Source of the DNA: Sphagnum magellanicum
Taxonomy: Eukaryota > Streptophyta > Sphagnopsida > Sphagnales > Sphagnaceae
Assembly: GCA_021904315.1 (NCBI GenBank)
Contig: CM038926.1
Location: 2,016,718-2,080,717, forward strand
Direction: 5' to 3'
Length of the DNA: 64,000 nucleotides
The first letter of the stretch is position 1. Each line of letters begins with the position of its first letter. Below the pieces are notes generated by a model. The model saw only the letters and a list, made by a program, of their open reading frames with translations. It was not told the DNA's origin and made no database searches. Below are positions 48,581-58,471 of the stretch, in pieces. Both the position numbers and the translations under genes were made by a program.

Positions 48581-49161
48581 TGTTAATAGGTTTTTCTATT
48601 CCCTTTAAGGGTATTCAACTTTTGAATTTCTAGCAACAAGTTCTTTTTATAACATGTACATGTAATAAATAAATAAAACTAAAACTAACTACAAATCTTA
48701 AACTAATCATGTACACAAATTACTGAAAGCTTGAAGAAAAATAATGATTCATGTTCTAAATAATGAAAAAATGAAACATAGAATCAAAATGAAGTTTAAA
48801 GTCCTCAAACAAGTCTGTCCTCCTAGTCTTATACTAGTGATTTCAAAATACAAAAGTCATAACTGACCATTATATATAGTCATTAGCTAGTACCTAGACT
48901 AATAGTTCAAAATTTCAAAAAGTTACACCTTGTTTAACTACTTGTTCAACTACCTATTCTACCACTTGTTCTGCAAACTACCAATTGATTAACCTATCAC
49001 CTTGTCTTCTTAACCTAGTATAATATTACCTATCAGGTTTAGTAACCAATTAGGTTAATGCTACAAGTTAAGTTAAATAACATGTTAAATCACATGTTAG
49101 GTTTAACAACCTACTTACATTCTTAACCTATTAGGTCACTTGTTGTTACATATGGGCAACA
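48581..49161 (-). repeat. Gypsy 3' LTR, 581 bp
   Basis: It runs from TGTTAATAGG to GGGCAACA on the plus strand and aligns along its length with the LTR at 36290-36858. Confidence 0.65.
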
Positions 49162-51000
49162 TTATCCCCCCTTGAAAACTACATTTCGTCCTTGAAATGC
49201 TAGCTCAAAGTCCTTAGTTAACTTGGTCTTCTATAATCAATTAGTTGATGGCTCTTTCAGTAGGTTCATATTTGCTTCCTCCATAGGTTTAGCTTGGCTC
49301 AAAATTTGAAAACTTGTTAACATTGGAGTCTTTTGTTGATCAAGTGTTTCTTCAAAGGTTGTTGTGGGTGTCGTAAATACCTCCAAGGCATGAGGGATAC
49401 TTGAGATTAAATGAATTTCCTAACCTCTACGTGGGGTCAAAGGTAAACTACTAGATAAAAACTCTAAAGGTTTTACTCTATTGTCTAATATAATGAATGA
49501 AGGATCAATAGGTTTAGCCTATTTCTTAGCAAATCTTTCACTAGCTCTCATAGGTTCATTAGTAACGGTGGTAACTTGAACAAGTATGGAAAAAGCCCGA
49601 ACAAGTAAGGGCATGATCTCTAAACTTATTCCACCTCTTAATGGGTTAAGTAGTTGGTAATGGCAACATGTTGTACCATAGATGGCGTTGTTGGAGTTTT
49701 GTTATTGGTTATAATCTCCACAAATACAAAACTAAAGGGTTCATACTTGAAATTAGGGAAAGTGGTTCAATATGCATGCAACTCTAATTGGTAACTTTGT
49801 TCATCAAAGCGAGCTAATTCCATACTTTCTTGAATCTTCTCCTCTATGAACTCTTGAACAGTTTACCACCACTCCTTCCACTTGGGGTTTCTATCTCCCA
49901 ACACTTGATTTTGCACTTTGAATAGTGTATTGTCCAATAATAACTCCTCAAACTCCTTCAACCTATTGTTCATATTAATAGGTAGAATGGGGTTGGGTTT
50001 ATTTAATTGTACCTTGGTTGTTTCTTACTAACCTTTCCAATCCTAGATTTGGGTAGTTAGATTTTTTTTTCCCTTTCAAACTTTATGTGGATAGCTACAT
50101 GTTGCTTTCTAGCCTTGATAGGTTTACTCCAAACTAGTTATGATATCCTATTATTGCATACCAGACTCCTCCATTTTGGTGTAGTCCCACATCATTCGCT
50201 CCAAATAAGCTTGAAGATGCTTCAAATTGTTGTTGATTTTCTAGTTGAGCTCAGTAAGCTTGGCATATTCTTATTATAGGTTTTCAATTTTCCTAACATC
50301 TTGTTATGCTTCTTTTAGCTAATTGGATAGGTTCTGGTTCTTCAAAGTTTTCTACATTGTTTTTAGTTTTAGGCTACAAGTTTGCAAGCGGTTATGGGTC
50401 TCATACATGTTTTCTTTGATTTGCTCAAACTCAACTTTAAGGTTTGAAAGTTCTTGCAATGTCTTTGATTAAGTTGTGGCATTTTGAACAACTTGCTTTT
50501 AAAACATACTAATATCTTTTAAGTTTTTTGTAGAATGACCAGAAATTAAAATAGGTTGGAATCTAAAAAATTGTGGGTTTTCTATTTGAACATGTTCAAC
50601 TATTAGGTTGAACAAGTTGGGATGATTTTATAGCTACAACTACAGGTTGTATGGGTTTTGCAATGGGTACTATAAGTTCAATAAATTCAATAAGTTCAAC
50701 TTGGATGTTGTCAATTACTTGATCCAAATTGGGTTTAAATTTTTCCTCGATGTTGCCCTCTGTAGCTATTGCATAAAATTCTTCTCCTCCTCCACCCCTA
50801 CTTTCATTTGAACATGTTCACTCTTCATCCTCCTCTAGATCAATAATATGTGACCCAAAAATAATTCTAGACTTTTTTCTTAGTGGTGAGGTAACAAGTT
50901 TAGGATTTAACCTGTCCCTCGGTGTAGGCGGTTCTGTACACGTTTTTAGTCAATAAAATTGTACATTGCCATATTATCACAAAAAGTGAATTGGTTTGGT
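48581..51000 (-). mobile_element. Ty3/gypsy fossil: extra ORF and 3' LTR
   Basis: The 3' part of a broken, old minus-strand gypsy copy with many breaks. The LTR at 48581-49161 is followed on its inner side by a polypurine tract (minus strand AAGGGGGGATAA, 49162-49173), which fixes it as the 3' LTR. The interior (about 49200-51000) is the decayed coiled-coil-like extra ORF: NRLKEFEELLLDNTLFKVQN and KWKEWW at about 49865-49975, and helical Lys/Glu/Gln-rich segments at about 50250-50550. Its arrangement mirrors the plus-strand fossil at 438-4372. Confidence 0.6.
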
Positions 51001-51169
51001 GGTAAAGGAGTTAATCTCCATCCTTGTAGTCAAGGGACCAATTTTCACAAATGACATGGGTTGTGGTCAACAATGGTAAGTTAATAAAATATTCCTTGCT
51101 TACATAACCTATTAGGTAGACTATTAGGTAGCCTATTAATTGGCTTACCTAATAACCAAAACTAAGCTT

Positions 51170-51479
51170 TTAGCTTATGTAATGACATGTGTCAAAATTT
51201 ATAAATTGAAATTAGTGGAATTATCAATAATATAATATATATAATACATAAATAATAATTTATTTTAATATTTTAATATTAAAAATTTAATGTATATATA
51301 TATAATTTATGCGACTGCCATTACGATCTAGTGCTATGTATAATTCCACATGTTTTTTTTGTGATTGAAATTTTATGCGACTTGTTTAAGGCGACTCAAG
51401 CAAATTGTAGTCACATGTGGCATTTACATTGAAAAATAGTTTTAAAAACTAGTTGTTAATATGCACATTCCTTGTAGTG
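51170..51479. mobile_element. CACTA-like terminus
   Basis: The right edge reads CCTTGTAGTG, which is CACTACAAGG on the minus strand. The inner 300 bp carry GCGACT/AGTCGC repeats like those in the MITE at 47111. The opposite end was not located, so this may be a fragment. Confidence 0.4.
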
Positions 51480-52620
51480 TTAAAAATATGATGTATTAAT
51501 AGATTAATTGTCAAATCAAAAAATTAGTTAGTTGTATTATAATTGCAAGTGAGTTGAAAATGGGTCTTTCATATGATAATTTATACACATCATACATCAT
51601 ACATAAATATGTAGTCAACCATGTTTGATTTTTTTCACAAATTGCATTATAGTTACATGTGGTAACTACTTTAAAACTATTATAAATGTGTTATTAGAGC
51701 AACAACTATCAATTAATATACAATGTACATACATGCAATCGTGCCATGTGTTCACATTTCCACCACCCATTATGGGATATATTTACAACTAGTTTTTAAT
51801 TATGATTCCCATTGATACAATTAATATGGTCACTAATGTGCCATTACTAAAGTACTATTGTTCAACTATGTGATGAGTAGATCATAATTGCTTATAATTT
51901 AATAAAATTGCATATTCATCACTTATTTATATCTTCATCATATGTGTTCTAAAAATCATTTTTGAAATGCAAAGGAAAATGAACAATGAAAAAATAACAA
52001 AAAGATAAATAAACTTTCCAACTTACAAAACATGTTTTTTTCCCCCTCCTTTGGACCCTTTGAATTGTCAAACCTCATAATTTCTTATTTCTTATTCATT
52101 TTAAATGATTTAAAATGTTTTAGGAATGTCATCTAAATTTTTGCAAATCATTTTTGATTCTAATAGCAACAAATCAACATACAAGGAATTTTGTGGGTGT
52201 TTGGGAACCGGCCTTTGTAGCATTTGGTGGTTTGTTTTTTTGAGTTTTCAACCCCCTTTACTTTGAGGGGCCATAACTTTCTCAATTCTATTCCATTTTT
52301 TACAATTTTTAGTGCACCACAACACCAATAGGAGGGGTTCAAGTTTTGTTTAAACACAAAAAAAATGGAGACCTCCCCTTGGATATGGCTTGCCTTGAAC
52401 ACTTAAGTGTTATAGTTGCAACTCAATTACAACTAATGAACAACTAAAAGATTTAACCCATATGCTTTGTCTTCGAATCCCATGTTACAAAATATATAAA
52501 GAAGGCTTGTATTCTTATGTTCTCACATTAAAATACATGTGTCATTTTGGAATGAGCTTAAAAATGTTTAACCTAGGGGCAAAACATACAATAAAAAATA
52601 AAATTTCATGGCTACTTAGT
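51480..52620. other. No gene seen
   Basis: AT-rich sequence. Short frames at 52160-52402 (minus) and 52462-52659 (plus) have no recognisable features. Confidence 0.4.
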
Positions 52621-52629
52621 CTTGTGCTT

Positions 52630-52800
52630 TTCTACCTACTTACCTACCTAGGTAAGTAAGTAGGTCCTACTTTTCTACCTACCTATGTACGTAAGTAGGT
52701 AATGAGGTCCTAGGTAAATATGTAGGTATGTAGTTTTAAAACCTACTAACCTACCTACCTATGGTTATGTACAACCTACCTAGCTACTAAATTTTATTAT
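52630..52800. repeat. Palindromic CCTA/TAGG repeat array
   Basis: Imperfect tetranucleotide repeats switch strand within the array. CTACCTACTTACCTACCTAG is followed by GTAAGTAAGTAGG, making a hairpin centred on CCTAGG near 52650, and the pattern then repeats. A weaker relative (CCTATTAGGTAG) lies at 51105-51150. Confidence 0.7.
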
Positions 52801-53029
52801 TTTGTTTCTAAAATAAAATAAATATGCCATGTGGCATTTTATTATTGTGGCACATCTCACAATCTCGAACCATCATTAATAAACATAATGGACAATCCAA
52901 ATCAATATTTCAAAAAAAATTATGTCTAAAAATCTTCATAATGCCACATGTTAAATTTTAATATATGGATGACAATTAATAATTTCAATATGACATCATG
53001 GGTGTAGTTGTAATGGTGTTGCATAGTAG

Positions 53030-53340
53030 TTGAAATGAATTGTTTTGACTAAATTGTAATGAGTTGCACCGTATATATGGTGAGTTGCAACTTTGTAATT
53101 CATGCAACTTGTCCGTTAGCACTCAAGGCGTATATATATAGTGAATTGCAATACCAGTTGCAAAACACTTTTTTTTTCATAATGTTAAGATAGGTCCTGG
53201 ATAACAATCATTTGCCTTGGTTTTGTTAGAAATTAGGTTTAGTATTGTTTTCTTCTAACACTCTATCCAACGAGTTAATTCAACTAATAACTGGCACAAG
53301 AAGAAAAACCCCATTTTTCTTCTAGTGTGGGTCAACAATA
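53030..53340. mobile_element. CACTA-like subterminal sequence
   Basis: 53030-53165 has repeated GAGTTGCA/TTGCAACT motifs as at 1-93. At 53300-53327, GAAGAAAAACCCCATTTTTC runs into TTCTAGTG, a short palindrome ending in a CACTAGAA terminus that resembles the MITE ends. Probably fragments of one or two CACTA-derived elements. Confidence 0.4.
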
Positions 53341-53439
53341 TGGAACACCAATTAACATGTTACCCCTTGTTGGCTAAGTCACAAGTAATAGCAATCTTGT
53401 TGCTAAAATATGTTAACCGCTCTCTTTATAGATTATAAC

Positions 53440-53652
53440 TCAATGGTTGCAATGCCTTATGCCATCCTTTGCATGCTTAGGGAGCTTGTACACTAGTTCA
53501 TTTCCTTGAACTTTACGGTATGTTGGGGCCATAGGGAATTTGATAGCCCTAACATGGCATGCATGAATGTAGGTAGTTTGGGACCTAGTCAACAAAACAT
53601 AAAAAGACTCTGACCAACCCCAATTATGGTAATATTTACCAGCCACTACCAT
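53440..53652 (-). other. Open frame of unknown nature
   Basis: A 70-codon frame (MVVAGKYYHNWGWSESFYVL...) without a family signature. Possibly part of a decayed DNA transposon gene, given the CACTA-like sequence beside it. Confidence 0.15.
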
Positions 53653-54069
53653 GTCACATGCACAAAACTCTTATCCCCATGGGCATTTGAAATGATTATT
53701 GAATGTGAAAATATTTTTTGTGCATAATAAGATGTAAAAGTCTTGACCTTCCTCATTTCCTTCTTTTACATTCACTACAAAATTGTCTCCCAATGACATT
53801 GTGAGGTGACTTTCCGTCCTTCTACTCCCGGTTCTACAAGGTGATTATGCTTGAAAGCACAAATGCTACTGGTGAAGGAAAAAATGCAAATGTAATTCTA
53901 GATGTTAGATTGCGTTTGTAGTTGAAATTAAGTACCTTACCTCCTATGCATCATTTATGATTAGAACTGATAGATATATTTTTTCAAGCTCACACACTAC
54001 ACATTCTAGGACTTCATGTCAAATTGTCATTCATTTAAACCAATGTTTAAGGATTTAACACCATGTCCA

Positions 54070-54635
54070 ACATAGCTGCAGACCACTAGTCACTTGAAAT
54101 GTTGTTTTTCACACATATGTTATTCAAATCTAACTTGCCATAGCTTTCTAGAAAGCTAACAACAAGGCACAACTTGCTACCAAATCCTAAGCTCTGCAGC
54201 TAAACCAGCAAAAAATTATGCTACAAAACCCAAGAGGGTTTTACAAAGGTGATAATTCAACCTTGCTGCAAACCATCAGTCACTTAAAACATCATTTCTA
54301 ACACATATATTATTCAAATCCTGCTTGCCTTAGTTCATTAGAAATCTAATAACAAGGCGCACCAACCTACAAAATCTTAAGATTTGTAGCTACACCAGTA
54401 AGGAGTTATACTACCAAACCCGAGAGGGTTTTTGTTAAGGTAGTCGGTTCAACTTGACTGTAGACCTTTAGTCACTAAAAACATCATTTCTAACACATAC
54501 ATTATTCAAATCTGGCTTGCCTTAGCTTGTTAGAAAGCTAACTACAAGGCGCAACTTGTTACCAAATCTCAAGATTTGCAGCTAAACTAGTAAGAAGTTA
54601 TGCTATGAAACCTGAGAAGGTTTGTGAGATTTTTC
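54070..54635. repeat. Tandem repeat, about 190 bp x 3
   Basis: Three diverged copies start at about 54075, 54264 and 54456 (GCTGCAGACCACTAGTCACT and variants). They share TTCTAACACATATATTATTC, AAAGCTAACNACAAGGCGCA and AAACCNGAGAGGGTTT. Periods are about 189 and 192 bp. The size is in the range of plant satellite monomers, but only three units are present. Confidence 0.75.
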
Positions 54636-54882
54636 TAAAGTTTCAACCTCCCAACACTATCATTACCCACCCCCATTCCTTCAAAACTATTACAAGATTT
54701 TCAATCTACTTTCCTTCCTTCTTCCCTCTACTAAAAATAATCATTATTTTCCTCTTCAAGAAGCTTGTGGAAACAAATATTCAAGATTGCATGAAAATTA
54801 TCTTCGAAGCAAAGAGAGAGCTCACAATGATCCGAGTCTGCCTTTTGAAGAGAAGGAGAAAGGAGGTGAAGGTAGATCCAAA

Positions 54883-55010
54883 GCTTGGTGGCCAATGGAA
54901 GGTTCCATGCTTGGTGGCCAATGGAAGGTTCCATGCTTGGTGGCCAATGGAATGTTCCAAGCTTGGTGGCCAATGGAAAGTTCCATGCTTGGTGGCCAAT
55001 GGAATGTGAA
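54883..55010. repeat. 26-bp minisatellite, five units
   Basis: GCTTGGTGGCCAATGGAA repeats at 54883, 54909, 54935, 54961 and 54987 with an exact 26-base period and few differences. Because 26 is not a multiple of three and the unit has no stop in several frames, overlapping open frames appear on both strands. These are artefacts of the repeat. Confidence 0.95.
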
Positions 55011-55250
55011 AGAAAAACACCTTTTCACTTTTTCCATTTCCCCCCCCAACAAACTTTACTTAACCTTCAATTTTTTCCTTTGACCTTACAGTTTTACTTT
55101 ACCATGGTCCTAGGCCGTTACTCACGCCTTCCTTTCATTTTCTTCGATCTATAAATTATGATTGTGTACCTTAATGTTATAAGTCCTTCACACCTTCATT
55201 GTCAATTTGATTTTGATTGAAGATTTGACCTTTTTCCTTTCCTTGAAATT

Positions 55251-55637
55251 ATGGCGTCGCGCATGGTCACATTTTACGGGTCGCAAGCCACACAAGCGAA
55301 TGAAGAACCGCTTCTAGAATCGTCTTTAGATCTTACCCTAACATAACATCCTCGTGATGAAGAACCCGAGGTGCATGCTTGTCTTGAAGTTGAACCCCCT
55401 CGAGCTTGGTACTATCTTATTTCTTCGAACTTTCGCACCTTGGTGATCTTGCTGCAAGTCGACCCCGCTTCTGGTGACGAACTCAAGACCGTTTGTGAAA
55501 GTTGTTACGAAACTGAAGATACTTCTATCTTTGCATGGTCTTCAATTCTCGGCATTGGTCACTATCGTTGGTTGCACGGTCCGATTCATCGACTGCCTCC
55601 TAATAGCAAGGTGGACTACCTAGTTCGCACCATCTGA
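55251..55637 (+). pseudogene. Interrupted small frame of unknown function
   Basis: From an ATG at 55251 the frame reads MASRMVTFYGSQATQANEEP and continues with EPPRAWYYLISSNFRTLVILLQVDPASGDELK to a C-terminus near ...NSKVDYLVRTI, about 128 codons with one interruption. Its codon use and GC content are clearly unlike the AT-rich surroundings, and a TATAAATTAT sequence lies about 100 bp upstream (55150). I do not recognise the protein. It could be a decayed host gene exon or a transposon gene. Confidence 0.35.
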
Positions 55638-56628
55638 CGCATCTTAGATTTTTTGCAGTTGTGAACTATCACTATGGCATAACTCAAGATTTTACATGTA
55701 TTTACAGCTCCTTGCTGAGCTTATCCCTATTCTAAATAAATGTTTCAGTTATCATCAGACTCCTATTGCCCTTGGCACACTATCATATTATCTATTTAAT
55801 CGTTGAGTTGCCTCGAATTAACCTTATGTTCAACGACTTGAAGATTGTTCTATCTCTATTAAACCTTTCATTAACATCCCTTCAACTGCTTCAAAAATTT
55901 TCTAACATCCTTGCTACTCCCTAAATACCATAACAAAATTAATGTTGTGTTTAACACCGCAAATTTTGGCGTCTACTTCTACCCTCAACCCTCTAGAGAT
56001 TTCTCACCCCTAATTATGCAACAGAGTTTCTAAAACTATGGTTATTAGCCTTTATTAAAGAAAAGAACTAATCCAACTCCTTATCCATCAATAACGCATT
56101 TCAGAAAAGAAAACAACCCCCCTAAACACCAAGTGCATTCATCATTCCCTATGAAGTCACTAAAAGCCCTTAATAATTTTACCCCACTCAAATAACCCTG
56201 ATGTAACTCTTGAAAATTGAGACTACCGCACATGGTGGTGTTGGTATGGTTCATAGACATGCATGAAGCCAAGTGATCGCCATCCTCCCCATATTCACCC
56301 CATTCGTCAACTTGGAAGGAAACTTCCATGGCACTATGAACATATGCCACATTGTTGGGGATTAGTACCTCAACCTCCCACTAATTTTTCCAAGGTAGAT
56401 TCTCACAAGCTGAAAAAATAAAATCCACACAAAAATAACAAAAACAGGCCAAACTTTTCTTTAATAGCTTATTCACATCCATGGATCCAACAAATCGAAT
56501 AGAATGCACAATCCCTATCCCTTTAATTGAAGAACATGTGTATTTAGTGACTTAGTCCATATCTAATGGCTTTACATGCCAAAAAAATACACACAACTTG
56601 CCTTTGTTCCCTTGAATAGGATGTTTCT
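55638..56628. other. No recognised gene
   Basis: Moderately AT-rich. A minus-strand frame of 89 codons at 56081-56350 (MAYVHSAMEVSFQVDEWGEYGEDGDH) has a coding-like composition but no family that I can name. It may be a remnant of a CACTA-type protein. Confidence 0.35.
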
Positions 56629-57600
56629 TGTTGCAACCCTAGCCTTGGGCTTGCAACCAAGGCAAAGGGCTTGCAAGGGAATCAAGGCAAGAAGAAGCTT
56701 GGGAGTTAAGCAAGAGGAAGCCTGGGAATCGAGGCAAGAAGAAGAAGCCCGGGAGTCACATCACATACTCCCAAGAGTGTAAGAAGTGCAAGGGAGTATG
56801 AGGGAGTGAACCCTCACACTCCCAAGGCAACTCCCACTTTGGGAGATGGACTCCCAATGGACTCCTGAAACTTCAAAGAGCAATTTTCGGGGTCAAACTC
56901 AATGGCTTGTGACATTCTTTATATCATTGGAAAGCTTTTGGATCTTAGATGTCTAAAATGGGCTCAAGTTGTTCATTTGAACATCTGAAACACAAGTTAT
57001 GGCCAAAAGAAGGGCCAAAAGTCAAACTGGTAATTTGACTTCCGACCGGAAAAAGTCAGGAATCGACCCGATTTACTTGGCTGCAGAGGGCGTGCCACAT
57101 ACCTTGGAAAGCTCTCGACAAGAGTTACAACTTTGCTTCAGATCACACCTCGATCGGAGGTCTTCTCGCAAAGTTATGCGGCTCCAAAGTGGCGGGAATC
57201 CCAACCGGCGTGATTTTGGGACTCCCACTTGGGAGTCCCGGGAGAGAAAAGCCATTTGGATGTAGGCTCCGTGGCTAGCCACATAGTATACTATAAGGGG
57301 GCAGGTGGTGGCTTCCCCCAAGTCTAGGCCGTGGTGAGTCTAGTATGTCCGTGTTGCCTGTGGTTCGTCCTAGCACCAAAGGTGCTCCAACTAAACACTA
57401 ACCACTTTGTGTGGGTTGTGTGCAGGCCCGTGTGAGTGAATGTAGCTTGTCGACTCTTCCTAGTCCCATCCCGGAGCTCCAACATGCCCCTCTACCCCTC
57501 AAAGTGTTGTGAGCTAAGGAGTGTGCCCCAACTCCTCCCTCTTCTGCTGTTTTCTACTTGGACTCACATTTGAGTCCTTCGAGGTGTTGGGATTGCGTCA
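56629..57600 (+). mobile_element. Solo LTR (972 bp) with TTTCT target duplication
   Basis: It runs from TGTTGCAACCCTAG to GGGATTGCGTCA and is flanked by TTTCT at 56624-56628 and 57601-57605. Same family as the solo LTR at 4894-5713 (opposite orientation) and the truncated LTR at 32506. Conserved features are the GTCAAACTGGTAATTTGACTTCCGACC arm (about 57023-57050), a TATACTATAAGGGGG box (about 57288-57302) and GTGGTTCGTCCTAGCACC. It includes an AAGAAGAAG/GCTTGGGAGT-rich insertion near 56660-56760 that makes it longer than the 820-bp copy. No internal element sequence is present. Confidence 0.8.
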
Positions 57601-57605
57601 TTTCT

Positions 57606-58026
57606 AGTTGGGTATTTAAATGATCATGAAACAAATTAACCACTTGTTTTACATTTTGAATTTGAGGACCTTCCACATCAAGTTGAACTTGCCGAATGAA
57701 CCTTGTAAGGACTGCACCAACCCCATCATGAAAACCCTTTCCATGTCCAGAGCCAAAAAAGTTTCATAAGCAATTATATCCATTTTTGTTTGGTGAGGGT
57801 ATTAACTCACAAAGTACCACAATATCTTGCTCTTAAATTGAGAGCCACAACCATCAAACCATATCCAATGTTGCAATGGCCTAAACCCACCTTTCACCGT
57901 GTCCTCTCAATATAAGAATAAGCAATGCTACACAAAGTAATTGTCATGGGTTTTATCGTCAGATATGTAAAAGTAGTACCTCATGACAATTTTAGAATCC
58001 TCACCACTTGGGTTAGGGTTTGGATT
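57606..58026 (-). pseudogene. Transposase-like remnant (DGCGSQFKS / SGHGKG motifs)
   Basis: Minus-strand segments read HWIWFDGCGSQFKSKILWYF (about 57826-57885) and, in another frame, FFGSGHGKGFHDGVGAVLTR followed by IRQVQLDVEGPQ (about 57660-57760). The pairing of a D-G-C-x-x-QFKS motif with GHGKG-x-x-DG-x-GA is familiar from a repetitive, transposase-like protein family in plants and animals whose name I cannot give with confidence. At least two breaks separate the pieces. It is bounded by the solo LTR on one side and copia element 2 on the other. Confidence 0.4.
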
Positions 58027-58471
58027 TATTGGAAACAACTTGAAAATAAGCAAGAAATGAAAGCTTCAAGGTTCATGAAATGGAACAATTATATTAACTA
58101 AAAAGAAGATTACAAAGGTTGTATGCTTCAAATGCTACAATCATAAAACTATGGCTTGCAACAACTAACAAGGCTTGAAGGTTCTATGTGCACTCAAAAA
58201 ACCATGAAAGGAGAGAATGAAAGACAACTCAAAAACACTCCATTATATACTATCTCCTAACCCTAAAGTAGCCGCCACTTAACCCTAACCTAGCCGCCGC
58301 CTAGCCCTAGCCGCCACCAAACCCTAACCCTAGCCGCCGCCAAACCCTAAGTAGTCTTCACTTCTAAACCCTAACCAAATTACTACAAGGATGTGTATAC
58401 TATTCATCCTTTTGATGAATGTTTAACACATTCATCAACATTGGGAGTTAGAAACGAATAGTTTTTTAACA
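58027..58471 (-). repeat. 3' LTR of copia element 2
   Basis: 445 bp. It carries an additional 17-bp unit of the CCTAGCCGCC-type minisatellite compared with the other LTR. Confidence 0.85.

Noticed and set aside
54731-55154. Overlapping frames on both strands containing GGQWKVPC or IGHQAWN-type repeats
   Set aside because: Produced by the 26-bp minisatellite, whose unit lacks stops in several frames.
58250-58370. Interstitial telomere array
   Set aside because: The AAACCCTAA units are few, mixed with GCC-rich words, and present in both LTRs, so they belong to the LTR.
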